From the NCBI RefSeq assembly GCF_000495915.1, contig NZ_AOFQ01000033.1, positions 1 to 38,078 on the forward strand: a stretch of 38,078 nt of DNA, given 5' to 3'. Position numbers and translations under genes: made by a program. The notes beneath the pieces were generated by a model that searched no databases, was not told where the DNA came from, and was given only the letters and a program-made list of their open reading frames with translations. How positions within the stretch are numbered: position 1 is the first letter of the stretch; every line of letters begins with the position of its first letter. Of this stretch, positions 7,493-15,501 are shown in pieces. The DNA comes from Stutzerimonas chloritidismutans AW-1. GTDB taxonomy: Bacteria > Pseudomonadota > Gammaproteobacteria > Pseudomonadales > Pseudomonadaceae.

Positions 7493-7657
7493 ATGAAGAC
7501 CTACCAAGTATCCATGCGCCGCGTTGTCGCCTCCGCAGGCCCGCGCGCCAGCTTTATCATGACAGTCCAGGCAACGAGTTCGGCGATGGCGAAGGTCACC
7601 GCCGAAGCGCAGTATCCGGGCTATCAGTGCATGAACGGGCCTGTGCCGGTTCGCTAG
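7493..7657 (+). CDS. Small 54-aa protein, unknown
   Basis: This 54-codon frame lies on the + strand in the gap between two minus-strand accessory genes. The ATG has GAGGG about seven bases upstream. The peptide begins MKTYQVSMRRVVASAGPRAS and continues FIMTVQATSSAMAKVTAEAQ then YPGYQCMNG. The pattern of a basic strand, a second strand, then an Ala-rich helix and YPGY turn looks like a folded small domain rather than random translation. It resembles short beta-beta-alpha proteins that carry an ATAEAQYPGY-like end, though I cannot name a family. It reads opposite to its neighbours, so it probably has its own promoter. Possible roles are an antitoxin or a regulator of the island; this is speculation. 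Confidence 0.5.
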   Translation: MKTYQVSMRRVVASAGPRASFIMTVQATSSAMAKVTAEAQYPGYQCMNGPVPVR

Positions 7658-7679
7658 CGGTTACGAGAAGCTGCCGAGG

Positions 7680-7714
7680 CCCTGAGCCAGTGCCAAACAG
7701 ACTCTGGCTCAAGG
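7680..7714. terminator. Possible bidirectional hairpin between converging genes
   Basis: The bases 7680-7690 (CCCTGAGCCAG) and 7704-7714 can pair into an 11-bp stem with one bulge around a 13-base loop. It lies between the end of the 54-aa gene and the end of the 442-aa gene, where a shared terminator would be expected. There is no clear T tract on either side, so the call is tentative. Confidence 0.35.
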
Positions 7715-7736
7715 GCGCGGTAGGTGGTAGGCGTCG

Positions 7737-9065
7737 TTAGAGTGCCTCAGCCAGATCCACTGCTTCCTGCAGCACCGGTCCGATATCGATCGTCCCCGCT
7801 GCCAGGCATTCAGGCGAAAGGATCCAGCTCCTACGCGGCTGCCGCAGCAAAACGCCCAGTTCGACAAGCACAGCCGCCAGCGCACTGGTATGCGGCGGAC
7901 TGCCCTTGCCCAACGTCGCCCTGAAATAAGCTACTCCAATCCCTGCCGGCGATGCGCCGGTCGGAACATGCTGGGCGGAATTGGCTAGTGGAAATGGATT
8001 GCTGCCAAAATGCTTCCTAAGCCATTCGAGCGTGGCGTTGACGTGCTCGAGGAGAAATATTCGTCCGTCCTTGAGTACGATTCGATCAGGCTCGATCCGG
8101 TAATGGAACTGCTTGCCTTGGGCTGCGGTGTAGCATTCGTTCCAGACCGAAGTCGACGCCTCGGCGGAGCTGGCTTGTGTTAGCGGTCCCTGAGCCACGA
8201 CTTGCCGAGCGAGCGGCTGCGGGGGCAAGTCGTACCCCAGCATGAAAAGCGCCGCTTCGAGCCGCCGCAGGCTATCAACTGGGCCCGGCTGAGCGAAACG
8301 GCTACCGCGGTCACGGTTCAACGCTTCGACCAGTACCCAGCTGGCCTTCAGATTCCACTCGGCATGCATCGGGCCGGACTGCAGCCTTGGAAAGCGCAGG
8401 CCTTCTATCGCGGGGTTGCGGTTTTTTGGGCTCGCTGCACTCAAGCCCTCCTTAGCAGGTGCCCACGGAAACGCAAGTGGCGCAGGCACTGCGGCTAACG
8501 CTTGGGCTCGACAATACTTTGCGACCAGCCAGCCCAGCGCAGCGGCAACGCGGCTGTCATAGATGATCAGGTCCTTGGCCAGTAGCGAGTAAACCTTGGT
8601 CATCCCGGCATTGAAGCGTAGCTGCGTATCCAGTAGCACACCGGCCAGCTCGCCTGCATCCAAGGCCGCGGTAACAGCCTCGAGTGTATCGGCGAGAGAC
8701 TCGGCATTCTCCTGCAGCCAGCGGATATTGCCATTCTGGACGCCTCCCCAGACCATCACCTGACAGGCCGCGCTGCAGGTCGCCTGCGCATCGCCGCGGG
8801 CGAGAGCTTTGCGCAGGGCGTCCCGCAAAGTCCGAAGCACCTGGTCGTTGTCGGCCAGCGTCTCGCCTGCCGGTATGCCAAACGCGCCCCGGGATGGCCA
8901 GCGATACTGCTCGAAGGCATCTTCAAGGCCTGCAAACTGCCATTGCCGGGCCGAACGCCGCTCCACAAAACAATGACTAAGGTTCCCGTCATCGGTCAGA
9001 TGGGGAACAAGCCATTCGATGAACTGTTGCACGTCGCGCTGAGCTAGGTATTGACTGCGATTCAT
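7737..9065 (-). CDS. Unknown 442-aa protein with a lyase/glycosylase-like KVYSLL-YDSRV motif
   Basis: The start chosen is the ATG at 9065, preceded on the minus strand by AAGGAA at about five bases; the frame stays open to 9287 but overlaps the WYL gene. The 442-aa protein appears soluble. The most distinctive stretch is residues about 155-181, where TKVYSLLAKDLIIYDSRVAA resembles the SK-x-L...P...YDSRV element seen in helix-hairpin-helix DNA glycosylase-like and defence-associated proteins. That likeness is from memory and weak. A second patch, GKQFHYRIEPDRIVLKDG (about 340-360), looks like a small beta domain. It follows the WYL regulator by 53 bases on the same strand and is probably the first effector gene under its control. 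No catalytic motif was confirmed and the function is unknown. Confidence 0.68.
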   Translation of the reverse strand: MNRSQYLAQRDVQQFIEWLVPHLTDDGNLSHCFVERRSARQWQFAGLEDAFEQYRWPSRGAFGIPAGETLADNDQVLRTLRDALRKALARGDAQATCSAACQVMVWGGVQNGNIRWLQENAESLADTLEAVTAALDAGELAGVLLDTQLRFNAGMTKVYSLLAKDLIIYDSRVAAALGWLVAKYCRAQALAAVPAPLAFPWAPAKEGLSAASPKNRNPAIEGLRFPRLQSGPMHAEWNLKASWVLVEALNRDRGSRFAQPGPVDSLRRLEAALFMLGYDLPPQPLARQVVAQGPLTQASSAEASTSVWNECYTAAQGKQFHYRIEPDRIVLKDGRIFLLEHVNATLEWLRKHFGSNPFPLANSAQHVPTGASPAGIGVAYFRATLGKGSPPHTSALAAVLVELGVLLRQPRRSWILSPECLAAGTIDIGPVLQEAVDLAEAL

Positions 9066-9118
9066 AGGGTTCCTTGTAGGGGATGCGTCCGGCTGATTTT
9101 CCATATCCGCACGACAAC

Positions 9119-10243
9119 TTATGTCGCACGGCACCTTGTAACGCGTAAGAGCGGGGAAGAATCCACAGGCTCGGCTACATCGTCGAGGTAGAAGCTGGCC
9201 ATGCTTCGCATGATTTGGCGAACCTGAGATCGGAGGCTCGGAGGCTCGAGCACTTCGACCGTGGCGCCATGGCTGAGAATCCACCACAGCAGCCCCTGGC
9301 TATAGGCAATGCTGCACTCAAGCAGGTGCCAACCATCACCCAGGGAGCTGAATACCTGCTCGCGCGTCAGCGGTGTTTCGCTCTCATCCAGCCGCCGGCG
9401 CAATCGGTCATTGATGCGTAATTTGAGTGTTATCGGTTCAGGCTCGACCAAGATTCGTTGCACATGATGCCGGAGCTCAAAACCCTGTGGCACCTTGCTC
9501 AGACGGCTTTCCAGGGGCCGAACCTTGCGAAACCGATGCAACGGTAAACAGCGAATTCGATCAGGGTTGCCGGAGTGGCATACCAGATAAATGCTTGAAT
9601 CCTGGTAGGAAAGACCGAGGGGATGCAGCTCGTAATCACGCTCTTCTTGCCGATTGCTGGCGAAATAACGTACCGCCAGCTGATAGCCTCCAAGCAAAGC
9701 AAGCTGGATCTGCTCAAGAATTTGCAGATCAATCACAGCCTGATGCAGCTGAACGTGCTGAGTGCCGGTTACCAGCTTGCCGAGCCAGCGGCCCTCCTGA
9801 GGTGCTAACCGGGTAAGCAGGCGTTTGGATCGTTCGTAGTGCTCACGCAGATCATTAAGTGCAGCCAGTGGAAGCAGATGGCTTGCTTGCTCGTACAGCA
9901 TGACGATACCCAGCGCCACCCGTGCCGACTTGAGATCAGCGCTGGAAAGCTTAGTGTCGTTCGAGCGGACGGGCATCAGCGCCTCCGCGTTACGGACGAG
10001 CTGCCATCGCGGCGCACCGTGTTCCGGATTTTTCTGCGGTTCAGCGCGCTTGCACTTGCGCAAGAAATTCAGATCACGCTGCACCGTTTTGATCGTCAGC
10101 TCAGTGTCCAGCTCGTCAAATAGGCGGGCATGGATCTGAGGGGCCGTCAGCCCTTTCTTTCCTGCATCGCGGATCCACCCGGCAATGGTATCGCGGCGTT
10201 CGGAAATCTTTGCCGGGCGCGGCCTGCCCTCGTCTTCGTACAT
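9119..10243 (-). CDS. WYL-domain transcriptional regulator (BrxR/CapW-like)
   Basis: This 374-aa protein has three recognisable parts. The first is an N-terminal winged helix-turn-helix (about 1-85; GLTAPQIHARL then TIKTVQRDLNFLRK). The second is a WYL ligand-binding domain (about 185-260; DYELHPLGLSYQDSSIYLVC and RCLPLHRFRKVRPL). The third is a C-terminal WCX dimerisation domain (about 275-350; ITLKLRINDRLRRRL, LLWWILSHGATVEVLEP). Regulators of this build (BrxR, CapW) repress anti-phage operons and release DNA when they bind a signal, often a nucleotide or nucleic-acid ligand. Here it heads a five-gene minus-strand accessory set, so it is the likely regulator of the island. GGGAG lies eight bases before the ATG. 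The region just upstream holds two direct repeats that may be its operator. Confidence 0.9.
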   Translation of the reverse strand: MYEDEGRPRPAKISERRDTIAGWIRDAGKKGLTAPQIHARLFDELDTELTIKTVQRDLNFLRKCKRAEPQKNPEHGAPRWQLVRNAEALMPVRSNDTKLSSADLKSARVALGIVMLYEQASHLLPLAALNDLREHYERSKRLLTRLAPQEGRWLGKLVTGTQHVQLHQAVIDLQILEQIQLALLGGYQLAVRYFASNRQEERDYELHPLGLSYQDSSIYLVCHSGNPDRIRCLPLHRFRKVRPLESRLSKVPQGFELRHHVQRILVEPEPITLKLRINDRLRRRLDESETPLTREQVFSSLGDGWHLLECSIAYSQGLLWWILSHGATVEVLEPPSLRSQVRQIMRSMASFYLDDVAEPVDSSPLLRVTRCRAT

Positions 10244-10267
10244 GCTCGTCTCCCTTCCAGCAGGGCA

Positions 10268-10285
10268 GACATCATAATGACATCA
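10268..10285 (-). promoter_or_regulatory. Candidate operator/promoter of the WYL-led operon
   Basis: Two identical heptamers, TGATGTC on the minus strand, lie at 10268-10274 and 10279-10285, one helical turn apart (11-base period). They are about 25 bases upstream of the WYL start. The spacer region also contains TATGAT, a fair -10 hexamer for the minus strand, but no good -35 is visible. Repeats overlapping a -10 just before an autoregulated repressor gene are a common operator layout. Function is inferred. Confidence 0.4.
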
Positions 10286-10406
10286 GCCTCGGGAAACGTA
10301 GCGTAAAAAAGCCTGAGCAAGGCATTTCCCAGCAGCTTTTCAGTGGACGCGGAACGTAAGAAAAGGTCTGGCTAAGTCGCTGATGTTTAGATTAAAGCTA
10401 AATACC

Positions 10407-10470
10407 TTGTAATCAGTGGTTCGGGTTCGAATCCACGATTTGAAGGCTCGCAGAAATGCGGGCCTTTTTC
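10407..10470 (+). repeat. Second, degenerate attachment site plus tRNA terminator copy
   Basis: This segment repeats the attachment site at 2657-2740 in direct orientation. CTTGTAATCAGT is identical, followed by a shortened T-arm-like CGGGTTCGAATCC. The tRNA acceptor part is deleted. Then CACGATTTGAAGGCTCGCAG matches the downstream chromosomal sequence with one change, including the terminator hairpin. The two copies bracket 2704-10406, so that block looks like a separate insertion at the same tRNA-Thr site whose distal end has decayed. The tRNA part here could not form a tRNA. Confidence 0.82.
10443..10470 (+). terminator. Second copy of the tRNA terminator hairpin
   Basis: The stem 10443-10452 pairs with 10457-10466 around a GAAA loop and is followed by TTTC. 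It is nearly identical to the hairpin at 2710-2735, with a better T tract. It could stop transcription running rightwards out of the accessory block. Confidence 0.65.
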
Positions 10471-10528
10471 GTTTTAGGCTGAGCTCGCAATACTCCGGCG
10501 ACCAATTCAGCCGAGCAGCTTGCGAGGA

Positions 10529-10568
10529 GATGCCGCAGATGCACGTAGCGACGCGCATCTGCGGCATC
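10529..10568. repeat. 14-bp perfect inverted repeat with 12-base loop
   Basis: GATGCCGCAGATGC at 10529-10542 is perfectly inverted at 10555-10568. An outer imperfect arm extends the symmetry (CCGAGC..TTG near 10511 and CAAGCTCGG near 10573). It lies 18 bases beyond the stop of the MFS gene, which ends here on the minus strand, so it may act as its transcription-stopping hairpin. It could equally be a REP-like element at the island border. No T tract is visible. Confidence 0.5.
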
Positions 10569-10586
10569 GGCCAAGCTCGGTGGCGG

Positions 10587-11798
10587 TCAAGGTGCAACCC
10601 GTCGTACAAGACGCGCCGCCAGTGCGCCTATGGATGCCAGGGTCGCCAGCACGACCACGCCATTCCAGCCCCATTGTCCAAGCGCCAGGCTGCCCAGTCC
10701 CGCGCCGGTCGCCATCCCTACGAAAACACCGGTGAACAGCACGGCATTCAAGCGACTGCGCGCCGGCGGGTCGATGCCGTAGACGATGGTCTGATGAGCG
10801 ACCAAGGTCGCCTGGATGCCGAAATCGAAGCCGATGGCGGCCACCACGATCACGCCCAACTGGATCTCCGGCGGCACCACTCCGACCAAGCCGAGGGCAG
10901 CGAAGGATGCGGCAGTCAGGGCCGCGCCCAGGCGTGTCACGCGCTCCGGTCCGCGGCGATCGGCCAGGCGACCGGCCAAGGGTGCGGCGAGTGCGCCAGC
11001 GGCACCTGCCAGGCCAAACGCGCCGGCCGCGGCGCTACCGAGTCCGAAATCCGCATGCAGCATAACGGCGAGCGTCGACCAGAATGCACTGAAGGCAACG
11101 GACAACAGGCCCTGGGAAACGGCCGCGCGGCGCAGGGACGAATGTAGCGACCAGAGTTTGAGCATGGAGCCGAGCAAGGCGCCGTAGCCCAGCGACGTGG
11201 TCGGGGAGAACCGTGGCAACCCGCGCCAGGCGGCGAGCCCGATCAAGCCAATCGAGCCAGCCGCGAGCGCATAAACGGCACGCCAGCCGAGTTGCTCGGC
11301 GATCAGGCCGCTCATGACCCGCGAGAGCAGAATGCCCAGCAGCAGGCCGGTCATGACCGTGCCCACGACCCTGCCGCGTTGCGATTCGGGCGCCAGGGTC
11401 GCGGCCGCTGGAACGATGTCCTGTGCCAGGGTCGCGGCAAGCCCGATCACCAGGCTCGCAGCGAGCAATGTACCGACGCCCGGCGCGATGCTGCTGAGCA
11501 GCAGAGCCAGCATGAGCAGCACCGCCTTCGCCAGAATGATTCCGCGCCGGTCATAACGGTCACCCAGCGGCGCCAGGAGCAGAATGCCGAGCGCATAGCC
11601 AAGCTGCGTCAGCATCGGAACCATGCCGACAGCGCCTTCGCTGGCCTGGATCTCCGCACCGAGCACACCGAGGATCGGCTGGCTGTAATAGAGCGTCGCG
11701 ACGCTGAAGCCGGCGCCTGATGCCAGGAGCAGAACAAGCCCAGGCGAGAGCAGACCCGAGCTGTTGGCGAGCGCCGGGGATGAATATGAGGAAGTCAT
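10587..11798 (-). CDS. MFS transporter, 12 membrane helices
   Basis: This 403-aa major facilitator superfamily protein has about twelve hydrophobic helices. The loop between helices 2 and 3 carries the family signature in the form APLGDRYDRRGII, and its second-half counterpart is GRLADRRGPERV. The pair SQGLLSVAFSAFWSTLAV and LGVLGAEIQASEGAVGMVP is typical of small drug or metabolite exporters of the DHA1/arabinose-efflux type. The substrate cannot be told from sequence; export of a small organic compound is the usual role. It is divergent from the LysR gene starting at 11896, separated by 97 bases, so that regulator probably controls it. It marks the first core-like gene to the right of the accessory block. 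Confidence 0.88.
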   Translation of the reverse strand: MTSSYSSPALANSSGLLSPGLVLLLASGAGFSVATLYYSQPILGVLGAEIQASEGAVGMVPMLTQLGYALGILLLAPLGDRYDRRGIILAKAVLLMLALLLSSIAPGVGTLLAASLVIGLAATLAQDIVPAAATLAPESQRGRVVGTVMTGLLLGILLSRVMSGLIAEQLGWRAVYALAAGSIGLIGLAAWRGLPRFSPTTSLGYGALLGSMLKLWSLHSSLRRAAVSQGLLSVAFSAFWSTLAVMLHADFGLGSAAAGAFGLAGAAGALAAPLAGRLADRRGPERVTRLGAALTAASFAALGLVGVVPPEIQLGVIVVAAIGFDFGIQATLVAHQTIVYGIDPPARSRLNAVLFTGVFVGMATGAGLGSLALGQWGWNGVVVLATLASIGALAARLVRRVAP

Positions 11799-11867
11799 GA
11801 GAAGGGTCCTGGTCCGAACAGTGTCTGGTCATTCTCCATGCGCATGATCGACTGCTGTAGTAGGCTC

Positions 11868-11877
11868 ATCTGCAGAT
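11868..11877. promoter_or_regulatory. Possible LysR operator in the divergent promoter region
   Basis: A perfect 10-base palindrome ATCTGCAGAT lies 19 bases upstream of the LysR start, in the 97-base gap shared with the divergent MFS gene. LysR proteins usually bind an interrupted dyad at such positions. The call rests only on symmetry and location. Confidence 0.3.
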
Positions 11878-11895
11878 CCGTTATGCGAGACACGT

Positions 11896-12879
11896 ATGAA
11901 CGACTACTCGACGGCAGGCATCGATCGCATCGATCTCTTGCGCACGTTCATCAGAATCGTCGATGCCGGCAGTCTCTCGGCGGCGGCGGCGCAACTGGGC
12001 ACCACCCAACCCACGGTCAGCCGCCGGCTGCAGGCGCTGGAGCGGTCGCTCGGCCTGCAACTGCTCAATCGCTCGACCCACCGCATGCAGCTCACCGGTG
12101 ATGGTGAGCGTTGCTACGGTTTCGCCCGACAGGTCCTCGAAAGCTGGAGCGAGATGGAAGCCGAGCTGCTCGGCGCGCGTGACGACCCGCGCGGCACGCT
12201 TCGGGTGCAGGTCCCGCACGCGTTCGGCCAGGACCAGTTGATCGCTCCGCTCGGCAAGTACCTGTCGCGCTACCCGAACGTCAGCGTCGAATGGGTATTG
12301 CATGATCGCTCGCCCAACTTCACGGCCGAGGGAATCGATTGCGCCATCCAGGTGGGCGTCATCGAGGACCCGTCCGTCATTGCCATCCGCCTCGGCGAAG
12401 TGCCGCGCATTGTGGTGACCCATCCGTCGCTGGCTGGCGACGGCCCTCTGCCGAGCACCACCGAGCAACTCCAGCGTCTGCCCTGGTTGGCCCTGCGGAC
12501 CTACTACACCGACGAGGTCGTACTGACCTGCCAGGCGGACGGGCGCTCGCATCGCTTCGCGATCCAGCCACGCATGAGCACGGACAGCCTCTACGCCCTG
12601 CGCAGTGCGGCACTGGCAGGGCTTGGCGCGTGCGTCAGCTCCGCCTGGGTGGTTGCGCAGGACATCGAAGAAGGCCGGCTGATTCAGCTCGTGCCGCAGT
12701 GGCGAGCAGCTCCCCTGCCCGTCTACCTCATCTACCCGCACGCGCGCAGCTATCCCGCCAAGCTGCGCCTGTTCGCCGAAATCATCCGAACGGACATGCC
12801 CAACCTCGTCGGCATGACCTCACCGGGCATCGACGCGCTGCAACCGGCTGGCGTCGGCGCACGGACGGCTGCCCCCTGA
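11896..12879 (+). CDS. LysR-family transcriptional regulator
   Basis: This 327-aa regulator has a typical LysR winged helix-turn-helix at about residues 11-70 (IDLLRTFIRIVDAGSLSAAA, TTQPTVSRRLQALERSLGLQ LLNRS). A periplasmic-binding-protein-like effector domain follows to about residue 300 (GTLRVQVPHAFGQDQLIAPL, GIDCAIQVGVIEDPSVIAIR). It belongs to the CrgA/DmlR-like branch by overall look. It lies head to head with the MFS exporter and most likely controls that gene in response to a small ligand, the common arrangement for this pair. The ribosome binding site is weak (GAGA). The C terminus has a short Ala/Gly-rich tail beyond the effector domain. Confidence 0.9.
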   Translation: MNDYSTAGIDRIDLLRTFIRIVDAGSLSAAAAQLGTTQPTVSRRLQALERSLGLQLLNRSTHRMQLTGDGERCYGFARQVLESWSEMEAELLGARDDPRGTLRVQVPHAFGQDQLIAPLGKYLSRYPNVSVEWVLHDRSPNFTAEGIDCAIQVGVIEDPSVIAIRLGEVPRIVVTHPSLAGDGPLPSTTEQLQRLPWLALRTYYTDEVVLTCQADGRSHRFAIQPRMSTDSLYALRSAALAGLGACVSSAWVVAQDIEEGRLIQLVPQWRAAPLPVYLIYPHARSYPAKLRLFAEIIRTDMPNLVGMTSPGIDALQPAGVGARTAAP

Positions 12880-12953
12880 GTTTCTACCACCGGCATTGCC
12901 TGGTTGGACCGAGCGTGTAGAATCCCGCGCCCCGAAATTCAGGAGACAGTACG

Positions 12954-13382
12954 GTGGTGATTCACTATTCCGCGCCCAATGGGAATGTCGCATGCGGGCG
13001 CACCGGCTCAAGCCTCAACAGTTCCGGCGATGCTGCTCAGGTTTCCTGCAAGCTGTGCCTGCGCAGCGTGGAAAAGGCTGTGAGCGAGCCTGTACGCAAG
13101 ACACCGAGCCTCGCCGAACTGAGGGCTGCCGCGAAGGCGGCGAAGACCACGGCGGGGGCACCTGCAGCCGTGGCGAAGACGGCAACGACGGCCCCCACAG
13201 CGGCAGCGAAAACTGCAGCGAGTGCGCCCGCAGCGCCGGTAAAGACCGCCCCGACTGCGCCCGCAACGACAGCGAAGCCGGCTTCAGTCCTGTCCGCACG
13301 CGCCGAATGGCAGAAGCGCCTGGAGCAGCTGCCGGGGCGCAATCGCCTGCCCCGTGGCGTAGCGCGGCAGGCGTTCATCTAG
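12954..13382 (+). CDS. Small protein with N-terminal cysteine motif and Ala/Lys/Thr/Pro-rich linker
   Basis: This 142-aa protein begins at a GTG codon with AGGAGA seven bases upstream; a second GTG follows directly. The N-terminal 40 residues hold Cys14 and a CKLC pair (about 32-35) in the setting MVIHYSAPNGNVACGR, a probable metal-binding knuckle. Residues about 55-112 are a low-complexity linker of Ala, Lys, Thr and Pro built from repeated AKTA, APTA and APVKTAP units, like the tails of histone-H1-like proteins. The end (AEWQKRLEQLPGRNRLPRGV) is again ordered. The layout fits a conserved Pseudomonas protein of unknown role, possibly nucleic-acid binding. The linker DNA is repetitive and its length probably varies between strains. 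Confidence 0.75.
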   Translation: MVIHYSAPNGNVACGRTGSSLNSSGDAAQVSCKLCLRSVEKAVSEPVRKTPSLAELRAAAKAAKTTAGAPAAVAKTATTAPTAAAKTAASAPAAPVKTAPTAPATTAKPASVLSARAEWQKRLEQLPGRNRLPRGVARQAFI

Positions 13383-13403
13383 CCCGCAGAACGGCGCTGC
13401 CGG

Positions 13404-13961
13404 TCAGTCCTGCCGAATGCGCAGGACTGGCCAGGTTTCAGACCAGCCCTTCGCGGCCAGGCGCTCCAGATAGACCTGTCGCTTGCCGGCACGAAAGGCC
13501 GCCGTGGGTCGGACGATCAGATCGAACAGATCGTCCAGCCCCAGCAGGGCCGCCACCTCGATCTCCTCCAGCGCTCCCAACCTCACTCCGACTGCAGTGG
13601 CCGTTTCCGGCCAGTGGGTCATCGCGTCCGCTGCCGACCGGTAGGGCTGATCCGCGTTGTGCAAGTGCATGCGGGCCTGGTTCTTCACCGACCAGTTGAG
13701 CGAGCCGTCCGAGCGCCGCAGTGCCGCCTCGAGCCCGGTATCCAGCGACTTGTCGGGCCGGTCGGGGTCGAACCAGATGACATCGATATCCGCAGGCAGC
13801 GGGCTGCTGTCACGTCCATGCAGGTGATCCCACACCGCACTGCGCACGAAACCTGCAGCCACCCAGCAATCCGGCAGGGCGAGCGCCTTCACAAGATCGA
13901 GCACCCGCATGCGCAGCGGGTCGGCCGTGATGATGGCGCGCAATCGGGCGTGCGTGTGCAT
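13404..13961 (-). CDS. Nucleotidyltransferase family protein (COG3575-like)
   Basis: This 185-aa protein starts at the ATG at 13961 with GGAG six bases upstream. A nine-residue longer start at 13988 is possible but less supported. The region AAGFVRSAVWDHLHGR (about 35-50) followed by ADIDVIWFD (Asp58-x-Asp60) is the glycine-rich loop and metal-binding DxD pair of the nucleotidyltransferase fold as found in the PF06042 family. A further patch, NWSVKNQARMHLHN, is also typical. It presumably transfers a nucleotidyl group to an unknown target; no substrate is established for the family. It stands alone on the minus strand between two + strand genes. Confidence 0.85.
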   Translation of the reverse strand: MHTHARLRAIITADPLRMRVLDLVKALALPDCWVAAGFVRSAVWDHLHGRDSSPLPADIDVIWFDPDRPDKSLDTGLEAALRRSDGSLNWSVKNQARMHLHNADQPYRSAADAMTHWPETATAVGVRLGALEEIEVAALLGLDDLFDLIVRPTAAFRAGKRQVYLERLAAKGWSETWPVLRIRQD

Positions 13962-14080
13962 GAGATGCTCCGCGAGGGCTGGCCGCACAGGCTATCAGCC
14001 TGCACGCCGCCAGTGCGCGACTCGGTGAACCGCCCCGGCCGACGCCCCTCTAAACCCGCATCAAGTCAGAGGAGGCACGC

Positions 14081-14305
14081 ATGGACAACTATCACATCAA
14101 CGCCACCGATAACGGTTGGGAACTGCGCAAGCAGGGGGCGACCCGCGCTTCGAAGACCGCTGCGACCAAGGATGAGATGCTGCAGGTGACCGCAACCTTC
14201 CTCGAAGGCAAAACGGCCTCGGTGAAGATTCACAAGAAGGACGGCACCATCCAGGAGGAGCGCACCTACCCGCGCAGTGCCGACCCGCGGCGCAGCGAGG
14301 GCTGA
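14081..14305 (+). CDS. DUF2188-family small protein
   Basis: This 74-aa protein has a strong AGGAGG site seven bases before the ATG. The sequence MDNYHINATDNGWELRKQGA, the ASKTAATKDEML segment and the end KIHKKDGTIQEERTYPRSAD match the pattern of DUF2188 proteins. These are short domains in which two beta hairpins flank a helix and which contain a KxDGxIxEERTYP-like end. The role is unknown; many members appear stress related or are predicted to bind nucleic acids. It is a single-gene unit just upstream of ldhA on the same strand (102 bases apart). Confidence 0.82.
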   Translation: MDNYHINATDNGWELRKQGATRASKTAATKDEMLQVTATFLEGKTASVKIHKKDGTIQEERTYPRSADPRRSEG

Positions 14306-14407
14306 GCGTCGAACCAGTCCAGGCAGAGCCCGTAGGCAGAAGCGACTTGGCCTCGGCCGACAACTGCCGCACCCTGTGGGCAGTCGCCCTATTCAACGAG
14401 GCTCCCG

Positions 14408-15394
<987 letters not shown>

Positions 15395-15397
<3 letters not shown>

Positions 15398-15501
15398 CGG
15401 CCTGTGCGGTGGGTTGGTTGAGGCAAGTTCGGATGAGCAGCAACACAGTATCGGGGCCATGGGCGCCGAAATTGACCAACTGAACTTGGCAAAGGCCACT
15501 A
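15395..15501. mobile_element. MITE-like repeat, short copy, with inverted ends
   Basis: This 107-base element has inverted ends TAGcGGCCTGT (left) and, read inwards from the right, TAGTGGCCTTT. It matches the longer copy at 21545-21708 along both flanks but lacks about 50 internal bases. Shared blocks include TTGAGGCAAGTTCGGATGA and CCGAAATTGACCAACTGAAC. It fills the whole gap between two convergent genes, and its two terminal TAG/CTA triplets are the stop codons of both. No transposase is encoded, so movement would need a protein in trans. Confidence 0.7.

Noticed and set aside
9119..10243. BREX or CBASS locus, suggested by the WYL regulator
   Set aside because: No BREX genes (brxA, brxB, brxC, pglX, pglZ) and no cyclic-nucleotide synthase or CBASS effector are present; only the regulator type is shared.
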